This document shows, piece after piece, positions 11,030 through 22,600 of a stretch of 33,082 nucleotides of DNA. The DNA is from Trileptium ribeirensis. Lineage: Eukaryota; Nematoda; Enoplea; Enoplida; Thoracostomopsidae. The translations under genes and the position numbers were made by a program. The DNA lies in the NCBI GenBank assembly GCA_030248225.1, contig JASANE010021023.1, positions 1 to 33,082 of the forward strand, given 5' to 3'. Every line of letters begins with the position of its first letter. The stretch's first letter is position 1. The notes under the pieces are model-generated. The model ran no database searches. It had not been told where the DNA came from and was given only the letters and a program-made list of their open reading frames with translations.

Positions 11030-13530
11030 TGGACACATTTACAAAACAATTAATTTCAAGCAGTATATTTTAAATTAGAATCGAAAAATAGATAAGAAAA
11101 ATAATTCATTTTCTTTGTAAGCGGTCAAGATTTTAGTCAGAAAGGAAGTAAACTCCACTAATATCCGATCAATTGATTGCTTAACTTTGAATACTGCTGT
11201 ATATATTTAAAGACTACTTTGTTAATTCAATTAAGATTTACTTGGTGATGTATTTAGCGGTAATCACAGCTCAACAGGTCGGATAGATTTTGTTGACAAC
11301 TTAAAAAGTTTATACGATATAGTATTCTTTTGTAACAGAATTTATAAAACTCCACTGTGCACGATTTCTGCTAATACCTTACCAACGTTATATAGCAACG
11401 TAATTCAAAAATATTAGTTGCAACTAATGCATCTCACGACAGAATTAACTAACTGTGCTGAAGTTACTTTCAATAAAGGAGATTGAGGTTCCTTGAAAAT
11501 TTATAGAAATTTCATTTTCTAAATTTCATATCACGTAGACACTAGGGAATATATTCTCTGCGGTTCCCGCGGTATTTCAGGAATCGTTCTAATCGTAACC
11601 AATTCACTTCATAATGTTGACTTGTTAACAGCTGGCGTAAACACTGTAGTGATGGCTAAGAAATCCCCACTTAATCCTCATGTTCGTCAAAGGATTTACC
11701 GTGTTCAGCAGCCCCATATACCAGAATCTGAAATCTCACACTTAATCCCAGATTTTCTCACCCCCCTCCCCCAATTCATATTTTGGCTGTTATTAATATC
11801 TTTAAAGAACAATTAACACTATTTCTAATGCTGTGACTCTGCAATAAATTTGTGTGACAGCTAAAAGTGCCTTTATGCACATGTGTAGCATATAGGAGGA
11901 GGATAACCGAAGAGACCCAAAATTTATCTCCACGTTGAGATTTCGCTCACAGCTGAACACGTCCCAAAAAATCGGCCCATAATTAGGAAGCTGTGAACAA
12001 GCCAGAACATAGTGCTATATGAACTACTGCTACTATTGTTGACATGTGACTGCAATACTTAGGCTGCAGAAATAGTTGTTAAGAGCAATTTGCTATTTTT
12101 TAAACCTCAGGTAACAATGTAATCTTAAATATGTGCAAAACTAAATTTTGTTTAAGCCCTTACATGCTGTAAAAATTTATATCTCGAGTACCGATGGACA
12201 ATTACCAGAGTATAGCCACGTATAATTCGCGGAGTGCTTTGGTGAAAGACACGTTCCCTAGCGACTAAGCTATTTGAGTGCTATTTGTCGGATTGTTAAG
12301 GCTCTTCGCAAACCAAGCGAACAATATGCGTACAATCGTGCAGTACATATACCCGGCGAATTTAGTTAGTACAACCAAGAGTATAACCATAACGGAAGAA
12401 CATGTCGGTTCTACGCGATACAATAATTTTGTGGGAGCGTTGAGCTACTGCCCCCCACAAAACCTTGATTGCTAAGACAAGAAATGAGGAGGTAAAGCCG
12501 AAAAGCCTATGTCATCAAACAACGGTTAAGATTGGAATCCTGGTAAGTGACACACTCTTCCGTTATGCACTCTTTGTATAAAGCTTTGAAACTGAATTCG
12601 ATGTTTCGTAACATCTGCAAGCGTTAAAGATTTAATTAAGTTAGCCTAATGGAGCCTTTACAATAACTTTAAACACCCGTTTTAAATTGTAATTTTACGT
12701 TTATTGGAGCACGTTAATCTGTAAATTATTGCAGCACGGTGCTAATCTATAAAATAATAATCTAAATTAACGTTACTTAAAATCACTGTGGAAATTAGAA
12801 AAAACAAATGGATTGATTTTCAATAATTATCGGATGTTATTGATTGTGTTTCGATCGATTGCACCATACAGATGTTTAAAATGGCTCGTGAAACGGATAT
12901 TCCGGATGGTACGACCTGAAAGTTACAATGATACATTAAAATGTCCTAGTGATGGACTTTAAGCCTGCCGGTTGCCATCAATGTCAGTCCGAAGACATAT
13001 CCTAACCATTGTCCATAAGTGTTGTCTACGTAAAGCATTAAGCGCATGTTTTGACAGCATTTCAGGGTCAAACCTATTTTGAAAAGCAGAGTGCTAGATT
13101 TAGTTTCAAATCATAATAATAAGTAACACACAAACCAACACTATATATAGCTAACCAGATTCTGAACGAGAACGACTGAAGTTCGGTAGCCCTTTAATCG
13201 AAATAAATAGTTTTGCAGTCACTACATGTTCATATAGAAATATATTTCAGTCTTATCGGAACAGTCCATAAAAAGGTTGTAGAGATCATGTGTCGTCTCT
13301 TGGCGATTGTCGCAGATGCAGAGAACAGTGACACGAAGACATGTCACACAACTTGATGTAATCTGATGCAACATTTACGTGGCACTGCCACGTGGACTTA
13401 GCACTTTCGCAAAATTCGGTGCTTAGATAGTTAAATATTTATATGAGAAATAAGCAACATTAGACGCCTAAAAGAAACTGCAACACAAAAAATAAACACA
13501 ATAGTTTTTAATTTTCAAAAAGCGTGCTCC
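11030..13530. other. No gene established
   Basis: Mostly AT-rich. The interval 12180-12545 is more balanced in composition and ends at a strong donor-like CTG|GTAAGT (12541). One frame is open from about 12443 to that donor, but there is no convincing acceptor and no recognisable motif. The open frames 11622-11816 and 12278-12475 are likewise unrecognised. A perfect palindrome ACGTGGCA-C-TGCCACGT lies at 13377-13393. Confidence 0.4.
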
Positions 13531-13544
13531 ACAGTGTGGATCCA

Positions 13545-14260
13545 GAAGCTTCCGATAGGTGCGGGTGTTTTTCCCAAAATTTTTCCGACACGTAGGGGCG
13601 GTTTTTACCTAAATTTTTTCGACTACAATTTAGATACCTGTTTTTTTATTTTCCTCTGCATATTTCACGTTTATGTTGCATGTCGAGACATTCTGATGGG
13701 ACCCTTGGTGCTAGATGTACCAGTGATTGAGCACAAGTCAATCTGTGGGGCGTAACGGTATATCGTTAAAAAGAATAGTTTGGTGGTATTTTTCGATAGA
13801 TGGGGGGGGGGGTTTGGTTTTCCCAAAATTTTTCCCACAGAGAGGAGGCGGTTGTTACCTAAATTTTTGCACTACCATTTAGGTGCCTGTTTTTTTATTT
13901 TCCTCTGCATATTTCACGTTTGTATGGTATGTATACACACCATGATGTACCAGTGATTGGGCACAAGTCAATATATGTTTGGGGCATAACGTTATATCTC
14001 TTAAAAGAATAGCTTAGGGATATTTTCTTTTAGCCATCCAATCCCCCTGCCGCAGTCCGAAATTGAGCAATTTAAGTGCCTGTTTTTTTAATTTGCTCTG
14101 CATATTTCACGTTTTCATGATATTGCTATACACTCTGAGGGGCCTCAGTGCTAGATCTGCCATATCAATCGAAGAGCGAATATCAATCCGAGAGGCATAA
14201 CGTTATATCAGTAAAAATAACATCCCAAGGGTATTTTCTTTCAGCCCCCCTCCATGCCGA
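13545..14260 (+). repeat. Degenerate ~250-bp tandem repeat, about three copies
   Basis: Recurring blocks are CCCAAAATTTTTCC, CTGTTTTTTTATTTTCC, CTCTGCATATTTCACGTTT, GTACCAGTGATTG.GCACAAGTCAAT and GGGGC(G/A)TAACG.TATATC...AAAA.AATAG. They appear around 13545-13790, 13812-14030 and, more diverged, 14075-14260. A run of 11 G (13802-13812) marks one unit boundary. The GGGCATAACGTTATATC block also recurs in AKR introns 2 and 3. Confidence 0.75.
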
Positions 14261-15340
14261 AATTGGAGCAACGATAATTTTGATAAGTTTGATACCATTG
14301 GATTCAGCTCGTCAATTCGGTTCGAATGATATATGCAAATGTAGATTTATCGAGAAAAAAATTGAAACCTTGGGTCCCACTGGAAAAAATCGAAAACTTG
14401 CATTTATAATATTACTTAATATAACATTTCGAAATATAAAATAAAACTTGCATTCGCTGCAAAATAAATGGGGAAGTGAAATAGTTCTATAATGTATCAA
14501 ACATCGTTAGAAGTATTGTCACTTTGCATTAGTGCTCATAAATGCGCACATTTACAAAAGCATTGCTAACAACTTTTCTAGCAGTCCTGTACCCACAAAC
14601 CCTAAATTTAAACTTCAAATGTGCCAGTAATAAACAACTAAACTATACAAAGATCTTTACTTTCAGTTTTCCGACAAATGCATGTCTTCGATTTAGGAAT
14701 ATGCGAAGCCACAAAATTTACCAAAGCAAAATGAAAAAACTAAGCCCATCTTAGCAAATCACCTAGTAGTTATCGCAGATGTCAGACGTCGGATGACAAG
14801 CCATCAATAAACAAATCGCATTAAATTTGATTCCTCTTTGACTACAGTCCCATTATTTCCATGATTGTGCTGAGGGTTAATTTTCTTAAATTTTCAGGAT
14901 AAAAGCTCCAATGCATATGGTCCACTCCGAAGACTACGCCACTTAGTATAGCAAAATGACGTCTCACATTTCTACTGTATTGGCCGTTTTACGTTAACGT
15001 TCGTTCACAGTAAGTACAAGTTCGTATGACAAAACGTCGTCACAATATAGTGATGACGAAATATGTTTAACTGCAGTTTACAATAAGGGATTTTTTGAAA
15101 CCCTAATTCTCTTGGCCGCAAATAACATAAAATCCACCAACTTTAGACTTTATATGAGAGCTAAATACTACTCAAACTGGGTTGAATCTCTACTTTTGTA
15201 GAAAATTATTTGGCGGTGGTTTGTAAAAATTGAGCCAAAACTGCTATCTGAGTTTTCGTTAAAGTCTTATTTCCTATTAAAGATCACAAAAATATTAAAA
15301 AATTGCCTATTTAATCATTGCAAGCACTTATTTTTTTCTA
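14260..15340. other. No gene recognised
   Basis: AT-rich sequence. The open frames at 14148-14444 and 14542-14754 run through repeat-derived or AT-rich sequence and show no known motif. Confidence 0.4.
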
Positions 15341-15439
15341 GCGCACGTGCTTTTATACGCTACCAGTATTGTTTATGCATAGTCGACTTTAGCCGCGTGC
15401 ACCAGTGTTGTTCTTTTGTCAAAATCACGAAATGCATCG

Positions 15440-15772
15440 TTCGCGTTCACATTTCTGCAATTGGTATTCGCATTTCAGTGAGCGCGAACAATAGTTCTGC
15501 GATGTACGAACGTAATTTGCGCACGCGCACTTTTGTCTATTTCGCACGGTTGTCCGCGTTCATCATATGACATGCTGAATTGGACATCTATGTTCGCGGT
15601 CTCTGTGTGTATTGTAATACACGCGAAAAACGCCATCACCAGTCGCGTTTTCCCCTATACATGGTGAGAAAAATGCGATGCTAAATCGTAAAATAGCGAC
15701 CGCGAACGCGCCTACATGTTGCTATATCACAAATCTTTGTTTGCTTACATAAGGTAAAAATGTTTGTTCGCG
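15440..15772. promoter_or_regulatory. CpG-rich patch with six TTCGCG/CGCGAA hexamers
   Basis: TTCGCG at 15440, 15593 and 15767; CGCGAA at 15483, 15622 and 15701. Other CpG-rich words (CGCACGCGCAC, TCCGCGTT, GTCGCG) and a hairpin GTGTATT-GT-AATACAC near 15607-15622 lie between them. The clustering is far above what local AT-rich composition predicts. TTCGCG resembles part of E2F-type sites, but an eroded repeat is equally possible. Confidence 0.4.
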
Positions 15773-15989
15773 TATACTCATCTATTTTAGGATTCTGAAC
15801 TGACTTGACAAAAGCACTACCCAAGTGTACGTACCTAAAGTGAAATCGCGCATTCTGTAGCACCTCAGAAAACAAATAGTAAAAGCACGGCCTTTATAAT
15901 AAACCATAATATGACTTCTTGATAAGAGCATGAAACTTCTAGCCATCACCACAAAAGCTTGACAAGGCGAATTTCAACATTACTCCTAC

Positions 15990-16440
15990 GCCACTTTTTC
16001 AGGAGAGGGTACATGGTATGGTAGTTAAAAATTTGATCCGGGCCTTGCCCTCCGTTTGGGGTGATTATACCACCCTTAAAACCTGGAGGATCAAGAAAAA
16101 ATCTTATATTTAAAAACCGAGCCCATCCGAAACTGAGAGGCGGTCGAAACAATTTTTAATCCATGATACGGTGCCCCAATAGTTGTTGGCTATCCCCAAA
16201 ACCAGGGGTTCATGGTATCATGGAGTTCTTTAACCGTCAGTATTGGGACCTGCTATATTGTGTTAAAATTTTTTATTTTGTTTTTTTATTAGCAAAATTT
16301 ATTTTTTAAAACGGCTGCACCCACCCCCTCGCGGCCCAAAAAATAAGAGAGGGTTGAAACAAATTTTTATCCAGGATCTCATGACCCACCCAAAAGCAGA
16401 TGGGTTACCTCACCCAAAAATCTGGTAAGAGGCAAAAGTT
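15990..16440. repeat. Degenerate direct repeat downstream of the AKR gene
   Basis: A GAGGCGGTCGAAACAA block, with a following ATCCATGATACGG-type stretch and a CCCCA-rich stretch (from 16136), recurs as GAGGGTTGAAACAAATTTTTATCC then ATCTCATGACCCACCC (from 16349). A minus-strand open frame over 15946-16152 is unrecognised and I treat it as repeat-derived. Confidence 0.45.
16298..16303 (-). terminator. Candidate polyadenylation signal AATAAA
   Basis: AATAAA on the minus strand about 250 nt after the AKR stop; two further copies lie at 16285-16290 and 16272-16277. The base composition here is AT-rich, so chance copies are likely. The cluster and its position are the only support. Confidence 0.35.
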
Positions 16441-16551
16441 CGACATGAATAGCGCCATGCTCGTCACATTTATATAGTGATAGCGAGATGTGTCATACTC
16501 TTCTAAAGAGGCATTATAAACTCTTGATATAATTAAATCAAATCTGTCAGC

Positions 16552-16641
16552 TTACAAATGAGCTATAGCTGATCCTTTTTCGTCGATCGGGTGTTCATTT
16601 AGCTTCTTCATTTCATCTGGTGTCAGCTCAAAATCCCATAG
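16552..16641 (-). CDS. AKR exon 9 (residues 286-314 and stop)
   Basis: Starts [11 protein letters not shown] after acceptor CTTCAG, the usual VFDFELTPEEM helix of AKRs, and runs to HL then TAA. The normal C-terminal tail, often ending in a YPF-like motif, is missing. TTGTAAGC spans the stop, so TT|GTAAGC could instead be a donor in phase 2 leading to one more small exon. I searched the minus strand below this point by eye for a YPF-like exon and found none convincing. Confidence 0.85.
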   Translation of the reverse strand, partial: LWDFELTPDEMKKLNEHPIDEKGSAIAHL

Positions 16642-19600
16642 CTGAAGTTTATAGCAACGAATATCAGTAGAAAATTTGATAATAAATGAAGTATTTGTAG
16701 AAGCCAACTCAGTGCTATCTGTGGCTAATGTATCCAAGCGTGCAGCGACATTGACTTCAAGTTTTATTTACACTATCCATTGCAAACGTACACTGTATTG
16801 TGAATGCTTGCTGTGGTCGTTCTTAAGAGGTTTTCTCATCCGCCAGCAGATGTTCGGCCCCCAGTGGACAGTGGTTCGTGGCATATGGCTTTTATTGCAC
16901 CTGTTGCGACATGAAGCGAGACAGATGATAGCCACCGTTGTCAGAACCGTCAAATGTGAAAGTAGCAAATTTTACCAGGGCCACCAATGAACAGTGGTGC
17001 GCGGCATATAGATTTTATTGCACCTGTTGCGACATGAAGCGACACAGATGATTACCGCCTTTGCCAGAACCGTCAAATGCGAAAGTAACAAATTTTACCA
17101 GGGCAACCAATGAACAGTGGTGCGCGGCATATAGCTTTTATTGCACCTGTTGCGACTTGAAGCGAGACAGATAATTGGCGTCGTTACCAGAACAGTCAAA
17201 TGTGAAAGTAACAAATTTTACCAGTATACAGTAATAGAAAAGATGCTACACACCATTATATTTTTTGATCTGACTTTGAACTGCTATATAATTAGAGATG
17301 CGCACTTGCCTCAGTTCTGATCTTAACACATTTCCGAATTAGATTATAAACATTTCCTCGAGCGCCAGGAGTTGATGTCGTTGTTGCGATAAAATAAGGT
17401 TTCACTTAAACGATTTGCAGAGGTTACTTTTAAATATGGTCTAACCCTAGGTTTCTGTAAATTTTGCCTTCGTTTTCGTTAAAGCAATTTTTATACAAAT
17501 GTAGGTTTATTAACGCGCTAGGCAAGAGCTTACACGCGCTTCTGTTAAGATGACTCATCGGTGTAAACAGAGTGAAGGGATTCGGGACGGTTGCCACGCT
17601 ACGAGCCGGACCCCATAAATGCAAAAGTAAACTTAAGATACGCCCCAACCATCCTCTTTTGACACAATGTACAAAACGTTGTTAGAGAACAAAACTCGAA
17701 TTTCAACAGCCGTATCCTATTTCCACACTTTTCTGTTCCATAACGCCATTAACGAATGCAATTCGGCCCCTGTACTTTAACACCAATGTGTTCGCGCACA
17801 TTTTCAAATTATAATGTATAAAATATGAAACGGACCAATTTCTGTTCTTTAATGCAAAAATGAAATTTGTGTTCAGTGAACAAATGAATGGCAACTGCTT
17901 TTGACAAAAGAGGATGGTAAGGGGCTCAGCTTAAATTAACTCATGTAAAATCATATAAACACCCAAACCCCGCAACTACCGAAAAATTTTAGTAATTATG
18001 AGCAAAATTAAAAAATTTTAAGGAAGAATTTGAGTATATTAGGGAGAATGAAAAAATTATCAGTTACCTCTGCTACCATACCCACCTCGCGCCGAGCACT
18101 CCCACACCGGCGGAACCATCTAACTCCCTAAGCAGACAGATATCAGACCCAATGATAAATAAATACCAACCTGATGTGTTTTAGGTATTTGAATGCTTGA
18201 TATTATAGCAAAACATACATTATAATTAGCGGCAATTCGTTCGGGTGTTACGCTTTTTGGAATGACAGCGATGCCACGTTGTATCAAGTATCGTAAGCAT
18301 ACCTAAAAGAACATACTCAAATCTATTATGACGACATGGAATATTGTGATTATGCTAAAAACACATTCACATTTCATAAACTATTTGTAGCACCGAGGTC
18401 CGCGTTAGGGCCCCGCGTACCCTCAATCTAAGTGAACCACTCACATGTCAAAGAGCCTCTCATAATATGCATGAGTTATGAGTTGAATACAACAAGTTAC
18501 GAGTTGAATATTTTCTAAGTTACACCTTATATAATCCCAAACAGGAGAGGCTATTCATATATTTTCTCACAGTATTAATTTCTTCTAAATTCTGGATCAG
18601 GGGTGTTATCACGCGGGATACTGGAGTGTCCCTCAACAAGTTACGAGTTGAATATTTTCTAAGTTACACCTTATATAATCCCAAACAGGAGAGGCTATTC
18701 ATATATTTTCTCAAAGTACTAATTTCTTCTAAATTCTGGATCAGGGGAGTTATCACGCGGGGTATTGGGGTGTCCTTCACACCATAGTTTGGAGGTGAGG
18801 GGCAGTCACACCGTAGCTTTGGACAGCAACTCACGCCAGTTTTGCGGGAGGGGCATGCACACCATAGTTTTGGAGGGGGCAGCGCACGTAATTTTATAAA
18901 CCACTGGACCTGCAGCACATAATTTTATAAACTTCGGCATGCGCTCTGAATTATCTATATCTTATGGTTGTACTCGACACTAGATAGCCCGTTGGCACTG
19001 CATAAAATTTATTTGACGAAAATTTGCGATTAAGGTCGCAACGAAGTAAAATAGTTAGCACAAATGCTGGATTATATATATAGAATATATAATACTTTAC
19101 AAGAAATAAATGTGTCAGACGGACCTGAAAATATATGTTAATGTGAATCTTTTGTGTGAGTATAACCAGTACACTACAATCGGTCTATTATGTGCTTGGT
19201 TGTTCTAACATAAATTTCAAATTTACTAAAACAATAAAGCTTGAAAAATGATGTTCTGGGTTGCGTAAAAACGAACGTGCAAAGGCGCGCTTTTACGCTA
19301 AATAAACGGATGTTAGGTGCTTTTACGATAAATTCTGGGTGCAGCCGTTATAAAACTGCTTTAAGTTTCGTTCTCTAAATATATGTAGCAGAACCTCTAC
19401 TTTTATCGTATGATTTTGTATGTAATATCTGAGGTACGCGGTATGGAAATCATTGAAACCGTGAACCACAGTTATATACATTATATAACAGAGCATCTAA
19501 GACCATGCCTATAAAAATACAATGTACTAGACAGACCTAAAAATATAATTTAATAAGAATCTATTGTGTGATTATAACAAGGACATTACAAACGTATGTA

Positions 19601-22600
19601 ATACAAAACAATACAACAAAACAATAAATACAGTGTGCAAGAATTGTGAAATTTAATTATATATTTCTAACCTGTGCAGTCGATCTGTTATGTGCCTTTG
19701 CTATTGAACCGACAATGTCATCTTCGAGCAGCGATGGTTTTTGGGGCATAGATAATTTTAGTTCCCTAAAATCAATACAGAATTTTATTTGAAAACCCCA
19801 CGTGTTTTAGAGTAAACTAAATGCACATTTGAATAACCATAGCAATCGGAACATAAATATTTCCCTTTCTATACCAAGTGATCGCACGTTTTGTTTAAGT
19901 CAGTTTAGGAAACGTTTTGCAAAATTATTTTGGGGATGCAATGATAATCGGAGCCTTCCAGAAGTTTCTCGGGGTGACGTATAACTCTCAAACTTCTCCG
20001 ACCACTATGTTTTATAAGAAATTGCGAGAAATAATAAAGAAGTGTCTTCTCAAATTGAAGAAAACCAATCAATATCTTGCGCAATATTGATATTGTGATG
20101 CTTTTTGGAAATCTCTGCTACAATATATGATTAAAAATCTACTCAATTTAATGTCGCACTGTCAAATAAAATATAACATATATTTTTTATTTATCTTAAG
20201 CACGACAGCTTACATATCTGGTTTTAGATTTGGTTGAATAAAGTATACAAATAAAAGCTAAATACGAGGAAATTATATTTATTAGTACACGCTGCAAATG
20301 GTTATTAATCTTTTGTAGTTTCTCAGTTTTCGTTGCAAGAAGTGATACTACAACAAGTATTTGGGTGCAATAAATACTTCCTGTTTAAAAACACCAACGA
20401 CATCAATGCTGAAAAGAATCAAACTATCATTTAATTGTTGCTAGGCTAGAATCTGTTTAAAAGCACCAACGACATCCCTGTTGAAAAGAATCAAACTATC
20501 ATTTAATTGTTGCTAGGCTAGAATCTGTTTAAAAGCACCAACGACATCCCTGTTGAAAAGAATCAAACTATCATTTAATTATTGCTAGGCTAGAATCTGT
20601 TTAAAAGCACCAACGACATCCCTGTTGAAAAGAATCAAACTATCATTTAATTGTTGCTAGGCTAGAATCTGTTTAAAAGCACCAACGACATCCCTGTTGA
20701 AAAGAATCAAACTATCATTTAATTGTTGCTAGGCTAGAATCTGTTTAAAAGCACCAACGACATCCCTGTTGAAAAGAATCAAACTATCATTTAATTGTTG
20801 CTAGGCTAGAATCTGTTTAAAAGCACCAACGACATCCCTGTTGAAAAGAATCAAACTATCATTTAATTGTTGCTAGGCTAGAATCTGTTTAAAAGCACCA
20901 ACGACATCCCTGTTGAAAAGAATCAAACTATCATTTAATTGTTGCTAGGCTAGAATCTGTTTAAAAGCACCAACGACATCCCTGTTGAAAAGAATCAAAC
21001 TATCATTTAATTGTTGCTAGGCTAGAATCTGTTTACAAGCACCAACGACATCCCTGTTGAAAAGAATCAAACTATCATTTAATTGTTGCTAGGCTAGAAT
21101 CTGTTTAAAAGCACCAACGACATCCCTGTTGAAAAGAATCAAACTATCATTTAATTGTTGCTAGGCTAGACTCTGTTTAAAAACACCAACGACATCAATG
21201 CTGAAAAGAATCAAACTATCATTTAATTGTTGCTAGGCTAGAATCTGTTTAAAAACACAAAACGACATCAATGCTGAAAAGACTCAAACTATCATTTAAT
21301 TGTTGCTCGGCTAGAATCTGTTTAAAAGCACCAACGACATCCCTGTTGAAAAGAATCAAACTATCATTTAATTGTTCCTAGGCTAGAATCTGTTTAAAAA
21401 CACCAACGACATCAATGCTGAAAAGAATCTAACTATCATTTAATTGTTGCTAGGCTAGACTCTATTTCACACCACGAGACCCGCAAGACACCCAACCAAA
21501 AACCCACAAACACCAACAGACCCCAAAAACAAACACAACAAGAGACCAAAACACCAACCACAACAAAAAACAACACACAAGCAGTAGAACTCTGTTTAAA
21601 AACACCAACGACATCAATGCTGAAAAGAATCTAACTATCATTTAATTGTTGCTAGGCTAGACTCTATTTAAACACACCAACGAGATCCCAGCTGAAAAGA
21701 ATCAAACTATCATTTAATTGTTGCTAGACTAGAATCTGTTTAAACACACCAACGAGATCCCAGCTAAAAGAATCAAACTATCATTTAATTGTTGCTAGAC
21801 TAGAATCTGTTTAAAAACACCAACGGCATCAATGCTGAAAAGAATCGAACTATCATCTAATTGTTGCTAGGCTAGAATCTGTTTAAAAACACCAACGACA
21901 TCAATGCTGAAAAGAATCTAACTATCATTTAATTGTTGCTAGGCTAGAATCTGTTTAAAAACACCACCGACATCCCTGTTGAAAAGAATCAAACTATCAT
22001 TTAATTGTTGCTAGGCTAGAATCTGTTTAAAAACACCAACGACATCCCTGCTGAAAAAATCAAACTATCATTTAATTGTTGCTAGGCTAGAATCTGTTTA
22101 AAAGCACCAACGACATCCCTGTTGAAAAGAATCAAACTATTATTTAATTGTTGCTAGGCTAGAATCTGTTTAAAAACACCAACGACATCCCTGTTGAAAA
22201 GAATCAAACTATCATTTAATTGTTGCTAGGCTAGACTCTGTTTAAAAACACCAACGACATCAATGCTGAAAAGAATCTAACTATCATTTAATTGTTTCTA
22301 GGCTAGACTCTATTTAAACACACCAACGAGATCCCAGCTGAAAAGAATCAAACTATCATTAAATTGCTGCTAGGCTAGAATCTGTTTACAGCTTTAATAA
22401 AAATGTAACTTTCGGCAATTTTAATACATATGTTCAGGATGACATTGTGAAAATTTTTGTAGAAGGCTATAGCAAATTTTTATAATGGACTCTTGATACG
22501 ACTAATAGTCCATGTCCAATGCTAATAGGTTTATTACTAAACGCCGACAGTTATTTTCACCTCGGACAAAAACTCAAATCACGCGAAGGAGTTGTTGTCA

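Noticed and set aside
12278..12541. Internal exon ending at the strong donor CTG|GTAAGT
   Set aside because: No plausible acceptor, no recognisable protein motif and only a short open frame; a chance donor is likely.
15946..16152. Final AKR exon supplying the C-terminal tail (a YPL motif is present)
   Set aside because: No acceptor AG precedes the motif in a usable position, and the surrounding sequence is a degenerate direct repeat.
17530..17570. Hammerhead ribozyme core (CGATGAG-like word)
   Set aside because: The core is not an exact CTGATGA, and no GAAA or cleavage-site partner is suitably placed.
20381..22389. Repeat-protein gene, since the 72-bp monomer equals 24 codons
   Set aside because: Each monomer carries stop codons (for example TTTAATTG and GGCTAGA), with no long open frame.
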